64,000 nucleotides of DNA from NCBI GenBank assembly GCA_934408725.1, contig CAKRVB010000006.1, positions 50,119 to 114,118 on the forward strand. Direction: 5' to 3'. The stretch comes from an uncultured Marvinbryantia sp. Lineage in GTDB: Bacteria; Bacillota; Clostridia; Lachnospirales; Lachnospiraceae. Below, in pieces: positions 35,694 to 44,202 of this stretch. The first letter of the stretch is position 1, and each line of letters starts with the position of its first letter. The notes under the pieces were generated by a model that did not search any database, was not told the origin of the DNA, and saw only the letters and a program-made list of their open reading frames with translations. Made by a program: the position numbers and the translations under genes.

Positions 35694-35921
35694 TCATATA
35701 TTATAATCCTCTCTTTTTCTGCTGAAAACGCAGGGAAATCCTGTTCCGGCTGAACCGCTGCGCTTTGTAGCACCTTTTTCCACCAGAATTACTTTTTTCC
35801 CTTTTCTTGCAGCAGAGATGGCTGCAAAACATCCCGCCAGGCCACCGCCCAGCACCAGAACATCTGTTTCCACAATCTCAGTCTGTCCGTATTCATTCTC
35901 ATATGGCCATTGATATTCCAT
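35694..35921 (-). pseudogene. Truncated FAD-dependent oxidoreductase, N-terminal fragment
   Basis: The 75-residue frame has the start and nucleotide-binding region of an AprA/fumarate-reductase-like flavoprotein: VETDVLVLGGGLAGCFAAI, then VILVEKGATKRSGSAGTGF. Full family members have several hundred more residues, here missing. The frame ends a dozen residues after the conserved part. Another short minus frame at about 35580-35675 (FLEGCEGVSVLGQVY) may be a further remnant. A deletion is more likely than a sequencing frameshift because only about 100 bp separate it from the next gene. Confidence 0.75.
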
Positions 35922-35953
35922 GTTTTTCCCCCTGAAAAAATCACCTTCTACTA

Positions 35954-36424
35954 CTATTCCGGTTCTTTACACACATCTACCCAGCCAACTGCTCCTGCCA
36001 CTTCCTCCAATTCTGCTATGGTCAGCTTTACTGCGCTGTGATCATTTCCTGCTGCCGGATACACGGTATCGAACTGCTTCAGACTTTCATCCAGATACAC
36101 CTTGATACCTTCTTTGATTCCAAACGGGCACACACCGCCAGGTGCATGTCCGATCCAGCCTTCTACTTCTTCAAATAGAATCATCTTTGCTTTCATATGA
36201 AAAGTATCTTTATACTTCCGGTTATCCACTTTTGCTGTTCCCTCTGTCAGAATGAGTATCGCCTCATCTCCCAAAAGAAATGACATGGTCTTGGCAATCA
36301 TGCCCGGTTCTACGCCCAGCGCCTGTGCTGCCAGCTGTACCGTTGCACTGGAATCCTCCAGTTCGATCACATGATCTGCATAACCTTTTTCTTCCAAATA
36401 TGCTTTTGCTTTCTCTAATGACAT
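35954..36424 (-). CDS. YbaK/ProX-family aminoacyl-tRNA deacylase
   Basis: A 156-aa single-domain editing protein that hydrolyses mischarged tRNA or a related aminoacyl ester. Family features are SATVQLAAQALGVEPGMIAKTMSF, the catalytic-site loop WIGHAPGGVCPFG, and YPAAGNDHSAVKLTI near the end. The start overlaps the previous stop region: it directly follows the ketopantoate-reductase-like gene (adjacent bases 36424/36425), so the two are co-transcribed with the FKBP gene. Confidence 0.9.
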   Translation of the reverse strand: MSLEKAKAYLEEKGYADHVIELEDSSATVQLAAQALGVEPGMIAKTMSFLLGDEAILILTEGTAKVDNRKYKDTFHMKAKMILFEEVEGWIGHAPGGVCPFGIKEGIKVYLDESLKQFDTVYPAAGNDHSAVKLTIAELEEVAGAVGWVDVCKEPE

Positions 36425-37339
36425 TTATTTTGTGCCTCCCAGCTTTTCTGCCACTTTTTCATAAACAGGAACCGATACCCCATATTCCTGTCCCATCCGG
36501 ACCACTTCATATACCAGACCGTCGATCTCCGAACTCTTTCCAGCATAGACGTCCCTCTGCATGGATGTAGTGGCTTCCGGTGCCAGATTCGCCAGAATGC
36601 GCAGATTCACATCCACCATATCTTTTTCAAACGGCACTCCCATAGCATCTGCCAGTGCTGCGATCTCACGAATCATCGCCTTGAATGTCTCGCGCTGTTC
36701 GCCTTCTTTCTGGAAGTCTCCGGCTGTTGCATGATAATACAATCCTGCTGCCCCAATCGGTGATACATAAGAAAACTTCTCCAGCGCATCACGACGAATA
36801 TTTTCAGAAAGCACTCCATAAATGCTGCTATCGCAGAGATCTTTCTCAATCTCCTTTAATACCGGACGATATTCCTCTTTTTCCCGAACCCCAAAGACTA
36901 CTTTCAGGATCTTGCCGTGCTGGAGCAATACTCCTGGCTCTCTGATATTGGCAGATACATAGATACAGCCATCTGTCACCAGAAGTTCTGACAATTCCTT
37001 CTGCATTTTTGCACCGGTTCCATAGATGTTCAAAATCGGGATCACCACGGTATCCTTCTTTGCCACTTTCTGAATAAATGGAATCGTATCTGCCAGAGAA
37101 TATCCCTTTACACAAACCAGAATCACATCCGGCTGTTCTGTATAATGCTCCATATCTGACGCTTTTACCGTGATCGTCTCGGTGGACTGATCCCACATTT
37201 TTTCTAAAATCAATCCTTTTGTCTGCATCTGCTTCAGATGTGCTCCTCTGGCAATCAGTGTCACATCCTTTCCGGCTTTTGTCATGTAATAACCCACGAC
37301 ACCACCGGTTCCCCCTGCACCAATAATCAGGTACTTCAT
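36425..37339 (-). CDS. 2-dehydropantoate 2-reductase-like protein
   Basis: A 304-aa NADP-dependent reductase of the PanE/ApbA family. The Rossmann motif is IIGAGGTGGVVGYYM at the N-terminus. The C-terminal helical domain shows EATTSMQRDVYAGKSSEIDG with the family Ser/Asp and Lys in KFSYVSPIGAAG. It may make pantoate for coenzyme A or reduce another keto acid; no panB or panC is near. The start is the ATG at 37339, 7 nt after GAGGAG, which lies inside the end of the FKBP gene. Confidence 0.85.
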   Translation of the reverse strand: MKYLIIGAGGTGGVVGYYMTKAGKDVTLIARGAHLKQMQTKGLILEKMWDQSTETITVKASDMEHYTEQPDVILVCVKGYSLADTIPFIQKVAKKDTVVIPILNIYGTGAKMQKELSELLVTDGCIYVSANIREPGVLLQHGKILKVVFGVREKEEYRPVLKEIEKDLCDSSIYGVLSENIRRDALEKFSYVSPIGAAGLYYHATAGDFQKEGEQRETFKAMIREIAALADAMGVPFEKDMVDVNLRILANLAPEATTSMQRDVYAGKSSEIDGLVYEVVRMGQEYGVSVPVYEKVAEKLGGTK

Positions 37340-37343
37340 GTTC

Positions 37344-37772
37344 TTACTCCTCGACTTCCACAAGTTCGATCTTGAAATTCAGTTCTTTTCCTGCCATCTC
37401 ATGATTTGCATCAAAGGTAATGGTTGTCTCATCTTTTGCTGCTACGCTGACCGGGAATGGTTGTCCTGCTGCATTGGATAAATACACTCTTTCTCCTACA
37501 GAGAGTCCTTCTGATCCCGGAAGCTGACTGATCTCCAGCGTAAATACATTCTCCGGATTTGGCATACCATAAGCTTCTTCCGGCATAAGATGTACATCCA
37601 CGATCTGACCCACTTCCATATCCTTAACTGCTTCGTCAAAGCCTTTGATCATCATGCCTGCGCCACAGACAAACTCCAGTGGCTCGCCACGGTCATAGGA
37701 AGAATCAAACTTTGTTCCATCATTAAATGTTCCGGTATAATGTACTTTGCATTTCTTATTTTCGTTACTCAT
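37344..37772 (-). CDS. FKBP-type peptidyl-prolyl isomerase, SlyD-like
   Basis: A 142-aa cytoplasmic folding helper. The FKBP halves are split by an insert-in-flap domain as in SlyD: VHYTGTFNDGTKFDSSYDRGEPLEF at the start, then MIKGFDEAVKDMEVGQ and an IF domain with MPNPENVFTLEI. It has NHEMAGKELNFKIELVEV near the end. Unlike E. coli SlyD it has no His-rich metal-binding tail. The start is the ATG at 37772 behind GGAGA; a longer frame lacks a ribosome site. Confidence 0.9.
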   Translation of the reverse strand: MSNENKKCKVHYTGTFNDGTKFDSSYDRGEPLEFVCGAGMMIKGFDEAVKDMEVGQIVDVHLMPEEAYGMPNPENVFTLEISQLPGSEGLSVGERVYLSNAAGQPFPVSVAAKDETTITFDANHEMAGKELNFKIELVEVEE

Positions 37773-37866
37773 CGTTTTCTCCAATCTTTTGCTTTTTCGA
37801 CAATCTTTCCCTATCATACCATGAAGATCTATGCTTTCGCAAGATAACGCAGTAAATTATACCAAA

Positions 37867-37905
37867 GAACCAGCCAAATATCATTTACACATATCTGGCT
37901 GGTTC
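37867..37905 (-). terminator. Terminator of the Rpn-like gene
   Basis: GAACCAGCCAAATAT pairs with ATATCTGGCTGGTTC with one mismatch over 15 bp, directly after the Rpn-like stop. The minus-strand tail is TTTGG, a weak U-tract. Confidence 0.65.
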
Positions 37906-37909
37906 TCCT

Positions 37910-38734
37910 TTATTCTATTCCATATTCTTTTAACAACTGCTCACAGTATATCTTATCTTCTGTCGCTCTCTGTAAATCATCCAGACGCTTTTCCTTCAAC
38001 AATTTAGCCGTCAATACAGACATTTTATCCATGCCTTTTTCCATTCCTTTCTCAACGCCATCGTTATAGATCATCTGTCCAAGTCGCGTCATTGCAACCA
38101 CCTCCTTGATTTCCTGTAATTCCATACCTTTAAGAAATTTATCCGCTAATGTGTACAGAATCGCAATCGTTTTTTCTGCTGTCTCCGTATCTCCCTGCTT
38201 TGCGTATAAGATTGCCTCTTTTATCTTCTCCTTTCGGCTCCGTTTTCCGGACATCAATGGTGCAAGTGCAAGACCTGCAAAATCCTCATCATTTAACTTT
38301 TCTTTCCTGTCCAGTTTTTCTTTCAGTTCCTGAAAAACTCTATCTGCATCATAATCGGTCAGATAAATCGGTTTTACCCTATATGTATGGAATCCACAAT
38401 CCAATTCTGTCTGTGCATCAGTGATGCCGCCAGAATAAATCACATAGGTCAACACCTTTTTTTCTCTTTTGTGTGCCGTTACTGCCTCATAAGCTTCAAA
38501 CCTTTGTAAATCTCTCCAGTCCGTTTCTGTTGTCTGAAACTCGAAATGTGCATAGAACCCATCTGACGTCAGAAAAGTAAAATCCATGTACATGGAATGG
38601 ATCTGCAATTCAACCAGCTCTGTCGGCTCTTCCGTAACAAACTCATACTCTACTCCCAGCCTCTTCAGTATATGATCACGAAAATATCCAAATCCCATTT
38701 TCATGATCGCATCCTCATGTTTTGTATTCGGCAT
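37910..38734 (-). CDS. Rpn-type PD-(D/E)XK nuclease-like protein
   Basis: A 274-aa protein of the recombination-promoting nuclease/putative transposase group. The N-terminal PD-(D/E)XK fold shows MYMDFTFLTSDG (Asp) and AHFEFQTTETDWRDLQRFEAYEA, giving the Glu-x-Gln active site of this group. The C-terminal region is helical and charged, with repeats GVEKGMEKGMDKM, as in many clostridial members. Such genes are common and present in several copies in these genomes. It is transcribed alone. Confidence 0.82.
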   Translation of the reverse strand: MPNTKHEDAIMKMGFGYFRDHILKRLGVEYEFVTEEPTELVELQIHSMYMDFTFLTSDGFYAHFEFQTTETDWRDLQRFEAYEAVTAHKREKKVLTYVIYSGGITDAQTELDCGFHTYRVKPIYLTDYDADRVFQELKEKLDRKEKLNDEDFAGLALAPLMSGKRSRKEKIKEAILYAKQGDTETAEKTIAILYTLADKFLKGMELQEIKEVVAMTRLGQMIYNDGVEKGMEKGMDKMSVLTAKLLKEKRLDDLQRATEDKIYCEQLLKEYGIE

Positions 38735-38901
38735 AAGACACCTCTTTTTCTTTATCTGTTTATTTTATTATCTTTTGTGTCTTATTCACTTTTCGGCTGT
38801 GCTTTCTCTTTTCTTTATCTTTTGTAAGCTATAATTTGTTAGCCCTCCTTGGCATCATTATAACAAAATACAAATTTTTAGCCTATCATATTTTTATAAA
38901 A

Positions 38902-38941
38902 AAAGCAGAAAACAGGCTCAGCTAAGCCAGTTTTCTGCTTT
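38902..38941 (-). terminator. Terminator of the galactoside operon
   Basis: A 17-bp stem with one mismatch (arms starting AAAGCAGAAAAC and ending GTTTTCTGCTTT) lies just past the beta-galactosidase stop and is followed on the minus strand by TTTTTATAAAAAT. Confidence 0.88.
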
Positions 38942-38947
38942 TTCATC

Positions 38948-40972
38948 TTATTTCATCACTTTCGCCACTACCAGTCCATATACTTCCAGCTTTTCTTCCC
39001 CGCTGCCATACAACCAGGATGCTTCCTTTTCCGGTACCGGAATCTTCACTGCTTCTGTACCAAAGTTCTGATACAGATAGTATTTTGCTTCTTTGCTTTC
39101 TCTTACGGTGATCTCCAGTGCATCTGGAATGTCCCCTTTTACGCCACAGGCGATCTGATTTGCTTCCAGCACTTTTCCAAGGAAATCTGCGAAGAAATCT
39201 CTCTCTGCATCGGCTGCCACATACCAGGCTCTGCCCTTTCCATATTTATTTACCGTCAGTGCAGCGTATCCCGCATAGAAGTCTTTGCCATAGGTCATCA
39301 GGCTCTTTGCTCCCCGCAGCTCTACCAGATCACACAGGTATCTGCAGGTATAAGTACGATCCAGTCCCAGCTCGTTTCCTTCTACTGGGACAAATTCATT
39401 CTCTTCCCAGTCATACAGACCGTCAATCTCCGTGCTGCGGATTCCCAGCACATCCATCAGTCCGTGTGGTGTTCCTTCCAGATAGCAGCGGTCGGTATCA
39501 TCTGCGATTCCGGACCAGTAGCTGGTAATCAGGGTTCCTCCATTTTCCACAAAAGCACGTACCTTTTCTGCAAATCCTTCCTTGAACATATAGACCATCG
39601 GAAGCACCAATACCTTGTATTTTTCCACGTCGCAGGTCTGGTCAATCAGATCCACGCTGATGCCCTGTTTACGGAATCCCCTGTAATACTTCAGCAGGTT
39701 TTCCAGATAATGCAGTCCTTTATTTCTTGGACCCTGGCTGTCTTCCATCGCCCACTGGCTGTCCCAGTCGTAGATCATAGCCACCGGACTGTCCATGGTG
39801 GTTCCAGCCAGTTCATTCAGTTCTTTTAAGGTTGCTCCCACCTTGGATACTTCTTTGAAGACTCTGGTGTCGTTGCCTCCATAATGATCAATCACCGCTC
39901 CATGAAACTTCTCAGAAGCGCCGCGGCTTTGACGGATCTGAAAATACAGTGATCCTTCCCCGCCATGGGCAATTGCCTGCATGGACTGAGCAAAAAGCAT
40001 ACCTGGTTTCTTTAACTTGCTGACGCTCTGCCAGTTGGTAGAAGTCGGACAGGATTCCATCTGGAAAAATGGTTTGCCCTTCAGGGAACGCATCAGGTCA
40101 TGGCACATTCCATTATCGTAAGCAGTATCAACGACTGCCTCTTTATGCCAGGTCGGATAGGTATCCCAGGATACCACATCGATCTCTTTTGCAATCTTAA
40201 AATAATCCAGACTTCCAAAATAATGCATCAAATTCGCTGTGGCTGGAAGATCACTTCCTCCTTCTCGAACTGCCGCAATCTCAGCATGAATAAAATCTGC
40301 AGTCTGGTGCGTCACAAATCTTCTCCAGTCCAGATTCAGGGCATGAAGCTGTGTCTCACCAATCTTAGACGGAGCCTCAATCTGGTCAAAATTGTTATAA
40401 GTATGACTCCAAAAAGTGGTACACCAACGATCATTCAGGTTCTCGATCGTCTGATATTTTTCCTTCAGCCATTTGCGAAACGCATCCTGGCACAGCGGAC
40501 AGTAACATTCTCCGCCATATTCATTGGAAATGTGCCACAGAATCACGCCTGGATGTGTAGCTACTTCCTGCGCCAGTTTTTTATTAATCGTATGTACTTT
40601 TTCTCTGTATACCGGAGAGGTATAACAGTGATTGTGACGGAAACCAAAATGATTTCTGTGACCGGTCTCATCCACACGAAGTACCTCCGGGTACTTGTCT
40701 GCCATCCATTTCGGACGGGCGCCAGACGGCGTAGCCAGAATCGTATGAATCCCTCTCTGATATAATTTATCAATGATTTCTTTCAGCCATTCAAAATGAA
40801 ATACACCCTCTTCTGGTTCCAGAGTGGACCAGGAGAAAATGCCAAGGCTGACTACGTTGCAGCCGGATTCTTCCAGCATATCCAGATCTTTTGCCAGAAT
40901 ATCCGGGCGTTTCAGCCACTGTTCCGGATTGTAGTCACCGCCATGAAGTAATTGATCCGTTCTAAATTCCAT
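38948..40972 (-). CDS. GH42 beta-galactosidase
   Basis: A 674-aa cytoplasmic glycosidase that hydrolyses terminal beta-galactosides. The acid/base Glu is in HISNEYGGECYC, and the nucleophile Glu is in PFFQMESCPTSTNW. The cysteines in CYCPLC and nearby form the zinc cluster found in part of GH42. The N-terminus has the family LHGGDYNPEQW. The start is the ATG at 40972 after AGGAG. It is the last gene of an operon with a MalEFG-type importer and a TraX-like gene, and is controlled by the LacI protein at 46 kb. No signal peptide, so sugars enter intact. Confidence 0.94.
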   Translation of the reverse strand: MEFRTDQLLHGGDYNPEQWLKRPDILAKDLDMLEESGCNVVSLGIFSWSTLEPEEGVFHFEWLKEIIDKLYQRGIHTILATPSGARPKWMADKYPEVLRVDETGHRNHFGFRHNHCYTSPVYREKVHTINKKLAQEVATHPGVILWHISNEYGGECYCPLCQDAFRKWLKEKYQTIENLNDRWCTTFWSHTYNNFDQIEAPSKIGETQLHALNLDWRRFVTHQTADFIHAEIAAVREGGSDLPATANLMHYFGSLDYFKIAKEIDVVSWDTYPTWHKEAVVDTAYDNGMCHDLMRSLKGKPFFQMESCPTSTNWQSVSKLKKPGMLFAQSMQAIAHGGEGSLYFQIRQSRGASEKFHGAVIDHYGGNDTRVFKEVSKVGATLKELNELAGTTMDSPVAMIYDWDSQWAMEDSQGPRNKGLHYLENLLKYYRGFRKQGISVDLIDQTCDVEKYKVLVLPMVYMFKEGFAEKVRAFVENGGTLITSYWSGIADDTDRCYLEGTPHGLMDVLGIRSTEIDGLYDWEENEFVPVEGNELGLDRTYTCRYLCDLVELRGAKSLMTYGKDFYAGYAALTVNKYGKGRAWYVAADAERDFFADFLGKVLEANQIACGVKGDIPDALEITVRESKEAKYYLYQNFGTEAVKIPVPEKEASWLYGSGEEKLEVYGLVVAKVMK

Positions 40973-40982
40973 ATTGTTCTCC

Positions 40983-41744
40983 TCATAAAAATTTTGCAAT
41001 CATTCCAAGCACCAGGAGATGCAAAGGATAAAAAGCATAATATACATATTTCGGTATCCGGTTTTTCCGTTCTCCGTTGTAGCACCAGATACCATAAAAT
41101 GCGATCGGTCCTGTCACATACATCAGACTGATCATGCAGCCCAGTATCGTTTTTAACACGTTTCTGGTATCAAATACATAGAGCACCGCAACCAACAGCA
41201 CCATACACAGTCCATATTCTGCACGAATCATACTGACCCAGATCACTGCTGCCAACACTACCAGCATACGAACCAGTAATCTCGCCATTCCAGACATCTC
41301 TTTGAACAGATCCAGGCATTTCAGCATCATCAGGCAGATACAGGTCCCGATCAGTGCATTCTGACTGGACATATCCAGCAGCTTTCCGCTCATAGCCCAG
41401 TCATAAGGGATCTCACTGATTAATGCAGTTACTCCCACCGCCAGCAGATATTTCCGGTAATCTGATGTATTTTGAAAGCCTTCCACCAGCAAAAATGCAA
41501 TCACCGGTATCGCCATGCCGCCGATGAGCTGCATCACCGATCCCATCCCGGCCAGTGTCATCAAATGGGAATCCTGTGCCATGGCCTCATTTAATCCGGC
41601 CTGTGTATACTGATCCAGATGAATCAGTCCCTTTTCAATAATCACAATTCCTGTGGACTGAATCAGCATGACGATACAGGCAAACATCTTCAGTCCATCA
41701 GCTGTAATATCCGGAGTTTTCCAGACAATCCCTCTTCTTCCCAT
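40983..41744 (-). CDS. TraX-like membrane protein
   Basis: A 253-aa integral membrane protein with about eight hydrophobic segments and the TraX family features ITADGLKMFACIVMLI at the start and YYAFYPLHLLVLG at the end. TraX proteins include the pilin N-acetylase of plasmid F, and many chromosomal relatives of unknown role exist in clostridia. Here it sits inside the galactoside operon, 16 bp after a permease gene and 10 bp before the beta-galactosidase, so it is expected to be induced with sugar use. It could acetylate sugar or a cell-surface product. Confidence 0.8.
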   Translation of the reverse strand: MGRRGIVWKTPDITADGLKMFACIVMLIQSTGIVIIEKGLIHLDQYTQAGLNEAMAQDSHLMTLAGMGSVMQLIGGMAIPVIAFLLVEGFQNTSDYRKYLLAVGVTALISEIPYDWAMSGKLLDMSSQNALIGTCICLMMLKCLDLFKEMSGMARLLVRMLVVLAAVIWVSMIRAEYGLCMVLLVAVLYVFDTRNVLKTILGCMISLMYVTGPIAFYGIWCYNGERKNRIPKYVYYAFYPLHLLVLGMIAKFL

Positions 41745-41760
41745 TTGAACACTCCTACTC

Positions 41761-42615
41761 TTAACCTTTTACTGCTCCGCCGGTGATTCCTTCCACATAG
41801 AACTTCTGCATAATCATGAACAGAATGGAAATCGGAATAGATACCAGTACACCACCTGCACAGAACTGGGTAAAATAAGAATTAATCAGGCTCTTATCCA
41901 GCATCTTATACAGACCAATGGCAACGGTGTATTTGGAAGAAATACCTGCATTTAAAATCATCTTTGCGTATACAAAGTCCATCCACGGCACCAGGAAACT
42001 GCTGATTACCGTATAGACCACGATCGGACGGCTCATCGGCAGTACGATCTGGAAAAAGATTCTTGCCTCGCTGCAACCATCGATTCTGGCGGCTTCGCAG
42101 AGCGCTCTCGGTACCGTATCAAAGAATCCTTTTGCAATCAGATAGCCAAGCCCCGATGATGCGGAATATACCATAATCAGTCCGACATAGCTATTAGTCA
42201 GGTTAAAGGATTTCAGTGTAAAATATACTGCGATCATAGCCAACATACCTGGAAACAGGTTCAGGATAACTGCCATATTCATCAGTGGTTTTCTCATCTT
42301 AAACCGCATCATGGAAGTAGCATATGCCACCATCAGTACAAACATGGTAGAGATTACACAGGTAAAGCATGCAATGATAAAGGTATTTAAAAACCACTGT
42401 GGAAACTGTGATACAGAGTCTGGATGGAACAGCTTCTGATAATTCACAATGCTCCATTCTTTCGGGAAAAAGGTACTGGTATTCATTCCGCTGTAGGCAC
42501 TGAAGGAAGTGCACACCAGCCAGATAATCGGAATCAGCCAGAATAAAGCCAACACCGCAATGAGTCCGTTATGCAGTACAATGGAAGATGTACGACTGTC
42601 TTTCATCTTTTTCAT
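41761..42615 (-). CDS. Oligosaccharide ABC transporter permease, MalG-type
   Basis: A 284-aa permease with six predicted spans. The ATPase-contact loop reads EAARIDGCSEARIFFQIVLPMSRP, a canonical EAA motif. It overlaps the MalF-type gene by one base (TAATG), which implies translational coupling. It forms the channel for import of galacto-oligosaccharides with its partner, powered by an ATPase encoded elsewhere. Confidence 0.92.
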   Translation of the reverse strand: MKKMKDSRTSSIVLHNGLIAVLALFWLIPIIWLVCTSFSAYSGMNTSTFFPKEWSIVNYQKLFHPDSVSQFPQWFLNTFIIACFTCVISTMFVLMVAYATSMMRFKMRKPLMNMAVILNLFPGMLAMIAVYFTLKSFNLTNSYVGLIMVYSASSGLGYLIAKGFFDTVPRALCEAARIDGCSEARIFFQIVLPMSRPIVVYTVISSFLVPWMDFVYAKMILNAGISSKYTVAIGLYKMLDKSLINSYFTQFCAGGVLVSIPISILFMIMQKFYVEGITGGAVKG

Positions 42616-44075
42616 TATTGGTATGTTCCCTCCTTATCTCCTTTGATCATCCGGTTAAATGCAACCAGTGTGAAGACTGCACAGATGATAAACACAATGA
42701 TACCAATGGCGGATGCCATCTTGTAGTTGTAGTAATCCTGAGTCAGACGGAACAGCCATGTTACCAGAAGGTCTACTTCTTTTGCCTGGGAATTGGCCAT
42801 TGCCTGATTCGTTGTGGTATATACATCCTGTGTCAGCAGGTAAATAACGTTAAAGTTGTTGATATTTTTTACAAAGTCCGTAATCAGTGCCGGTCCGGTT
42901 ACAAAAAGCAGATACGGCATAGTGATTTTCCGAAAAATCTGGAACTTGGTCGCACCGTCCACTCTGGCACTTTCCAGCTGGTCAGACGGCAGATTCATCA
43001 GCACACCGGTAGCAATCAGCATCTGGTACGGAACACCAATCCAGATATTGATCAGAATGATCATAACATGTGCCCAGCCCGGAGCAGATAGGAACGGAAT
43101 ATAACTGGTAGATACCAGACCAATACTTCTCAGGAATCCGGTCAGTCCAATCGTATTGCAGATGGTATTGACGATACCACCGTTTGAGAAAAAGTTACGT
43201 ACCAGAAGCAGCGATACGAACTGTGGTACTGCAATCGTTACGATAAATAAAGTTCTCCACATCTTCGGCCATCTGGTTTTCTTACTGTTCAGTAACAGGG
43301 AAAGTAAGATACCGCCAATGTATGTGGTGAAGGTTGCAAAAAATGCCCACACAAGCGTCCATCCCAGAACTCGCACAAACGCATATCCGAATGTGGTAGT
43401 CAGTCCGCCACCACCAAACAGGCTGATAAAGTTATTCAGTCCCACCCAGGAAAACAGTTCCGTAGGAGGCATATGCTGCTGATCGTAATTGGTAAATGCC
43501 ACAAAGATCAGAAGCAGAATCGGGATCAGTGTAAAAATAACAACGCCCAGCACCGGGAGCGTCAGCAAGGTAATATGGAACTTTTCTTCCAGCAGAGATC
43601 TGAGATCTTCTTTAAAAGTATTGATATGTTGTCCTTCTTCTTCCATTTTCTGGAGAACATAGGCATTTATTATATTTTTAAACCAGACCACTGCAGCTGC
43701 CAGCCACACTACAAAACTGAATAATGAAAACAACAGAATCGTAAACGAGTTATCGTAATCATTAAATTCACTTTTCATCGTCTTCATATTAAAGACTTTT
43801 TCCATCTTTACCGTACCAAGACTGCCAATCTTCGGTACATACTGCATAGCAAATTTTACAGTAAATGCAATGACCGCGATTTCCAGAATCGTCATCAAAA
43901 CTGCTTTTACATACTGCTTGCGCTTTGCATATCCTGCACCCATCCAGAGCAGAGACAATTTGACAAACGCATCACCTTTTACAACCGCTGTGCCAAAGTC
44001 TCTGAAAAAGCTTCCGATTGCTTTCAAAAAACTTCCAACGGCTGATGCTGCAGAATTTTTCTCCTGTGCTGCCAT
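42615..44075 (-). CDS. Oligosaccharide ABC transporter permease, MalF-type
   Basis: A 486-aa permease, longer than most. The extra N-terminal region of about 180 residues carries added membrane segments (for example MTILEIAVIAFTVKFAM and FTILLFSLFSFVVWLAAAVV). The core has the EAA loop ESARVDGATKFQIFRKITMPYL near residue 370. The start is the ATG at 44075, 7 nt after GGAGG. It follows the binding protein with a stem-loop between them. Confidence 0.9.
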   Translation of the reverse strand: MAAQEKNSAASAVGSFLKAIGSFFRDFGTAVVKGDAFVKLSLLWMGAGYAKRKQYVKAVLMTILEIAVIAFTVKFAMQYVPKIGSLGTVKMEKVFNMKTMKSEFNDYDNSFTILLFSLFSFVVWLAAAVVWFKNIINAYVLQKMEEEGQHINTFKEDLRSLLEEKFHITLLTLPVLGVVIFTLIPILLLIFVAFTNYDQQHMPPTELFSWVGLNNFISLFGGGGLTTTFGYAFVRVLGWTLVWAFFATFTTYIGGILLSLLLNSKKTRWPKMWRTLFIVTIAVPQFVSLLLVRNFFSNGGIVNTICNTIGLTGFLRSIGLVSTSYIPFLSAPGWAHVMIILINIWIGVPYQMLIATGVLMNLPSDQLESARVDGATKFQIFRKITMPYLLFVTGPALITDFVKNINNFNVIYLLTQDVYTTTNQAMANSQAKEVDLLVTWLFRLTQDYYNYKMASAIGIIVFIICAVFTLVAFNRMIKGDKEGTYQ

Positions 44076-44109
44076 TCCTTTTCCTCCATTTTTCTCTTTC
44101 CTTAAAATA

Positions 44110-44137
44110 GCCCACATGCACTTTCACGCATATGGGC
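44110..44137 (-). terminator. Intercistronic stem-loop between binding protein and MalF
   Basis: GCCCACATGC pairs with GCATATGGGC (10 bp, one G-U) with an 8-nt loop, followed on the minus strand by TATTTTAAGG. It probably lowers permease expression relative to the binding protein. Confidence 0.6.
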
Positions 44138-44202
44138 CATTTGTATGTTCTTATCGATTCATCAGCATATTAACATATTCTGATCGTCTGACACAATATG
44201 CA

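Noticed and set aside
40983..41744. TraX-like gene as evidence of a conjugative element.
   Set aside because: No other transfer genes are present and the gene is embedded in a sugar operon.
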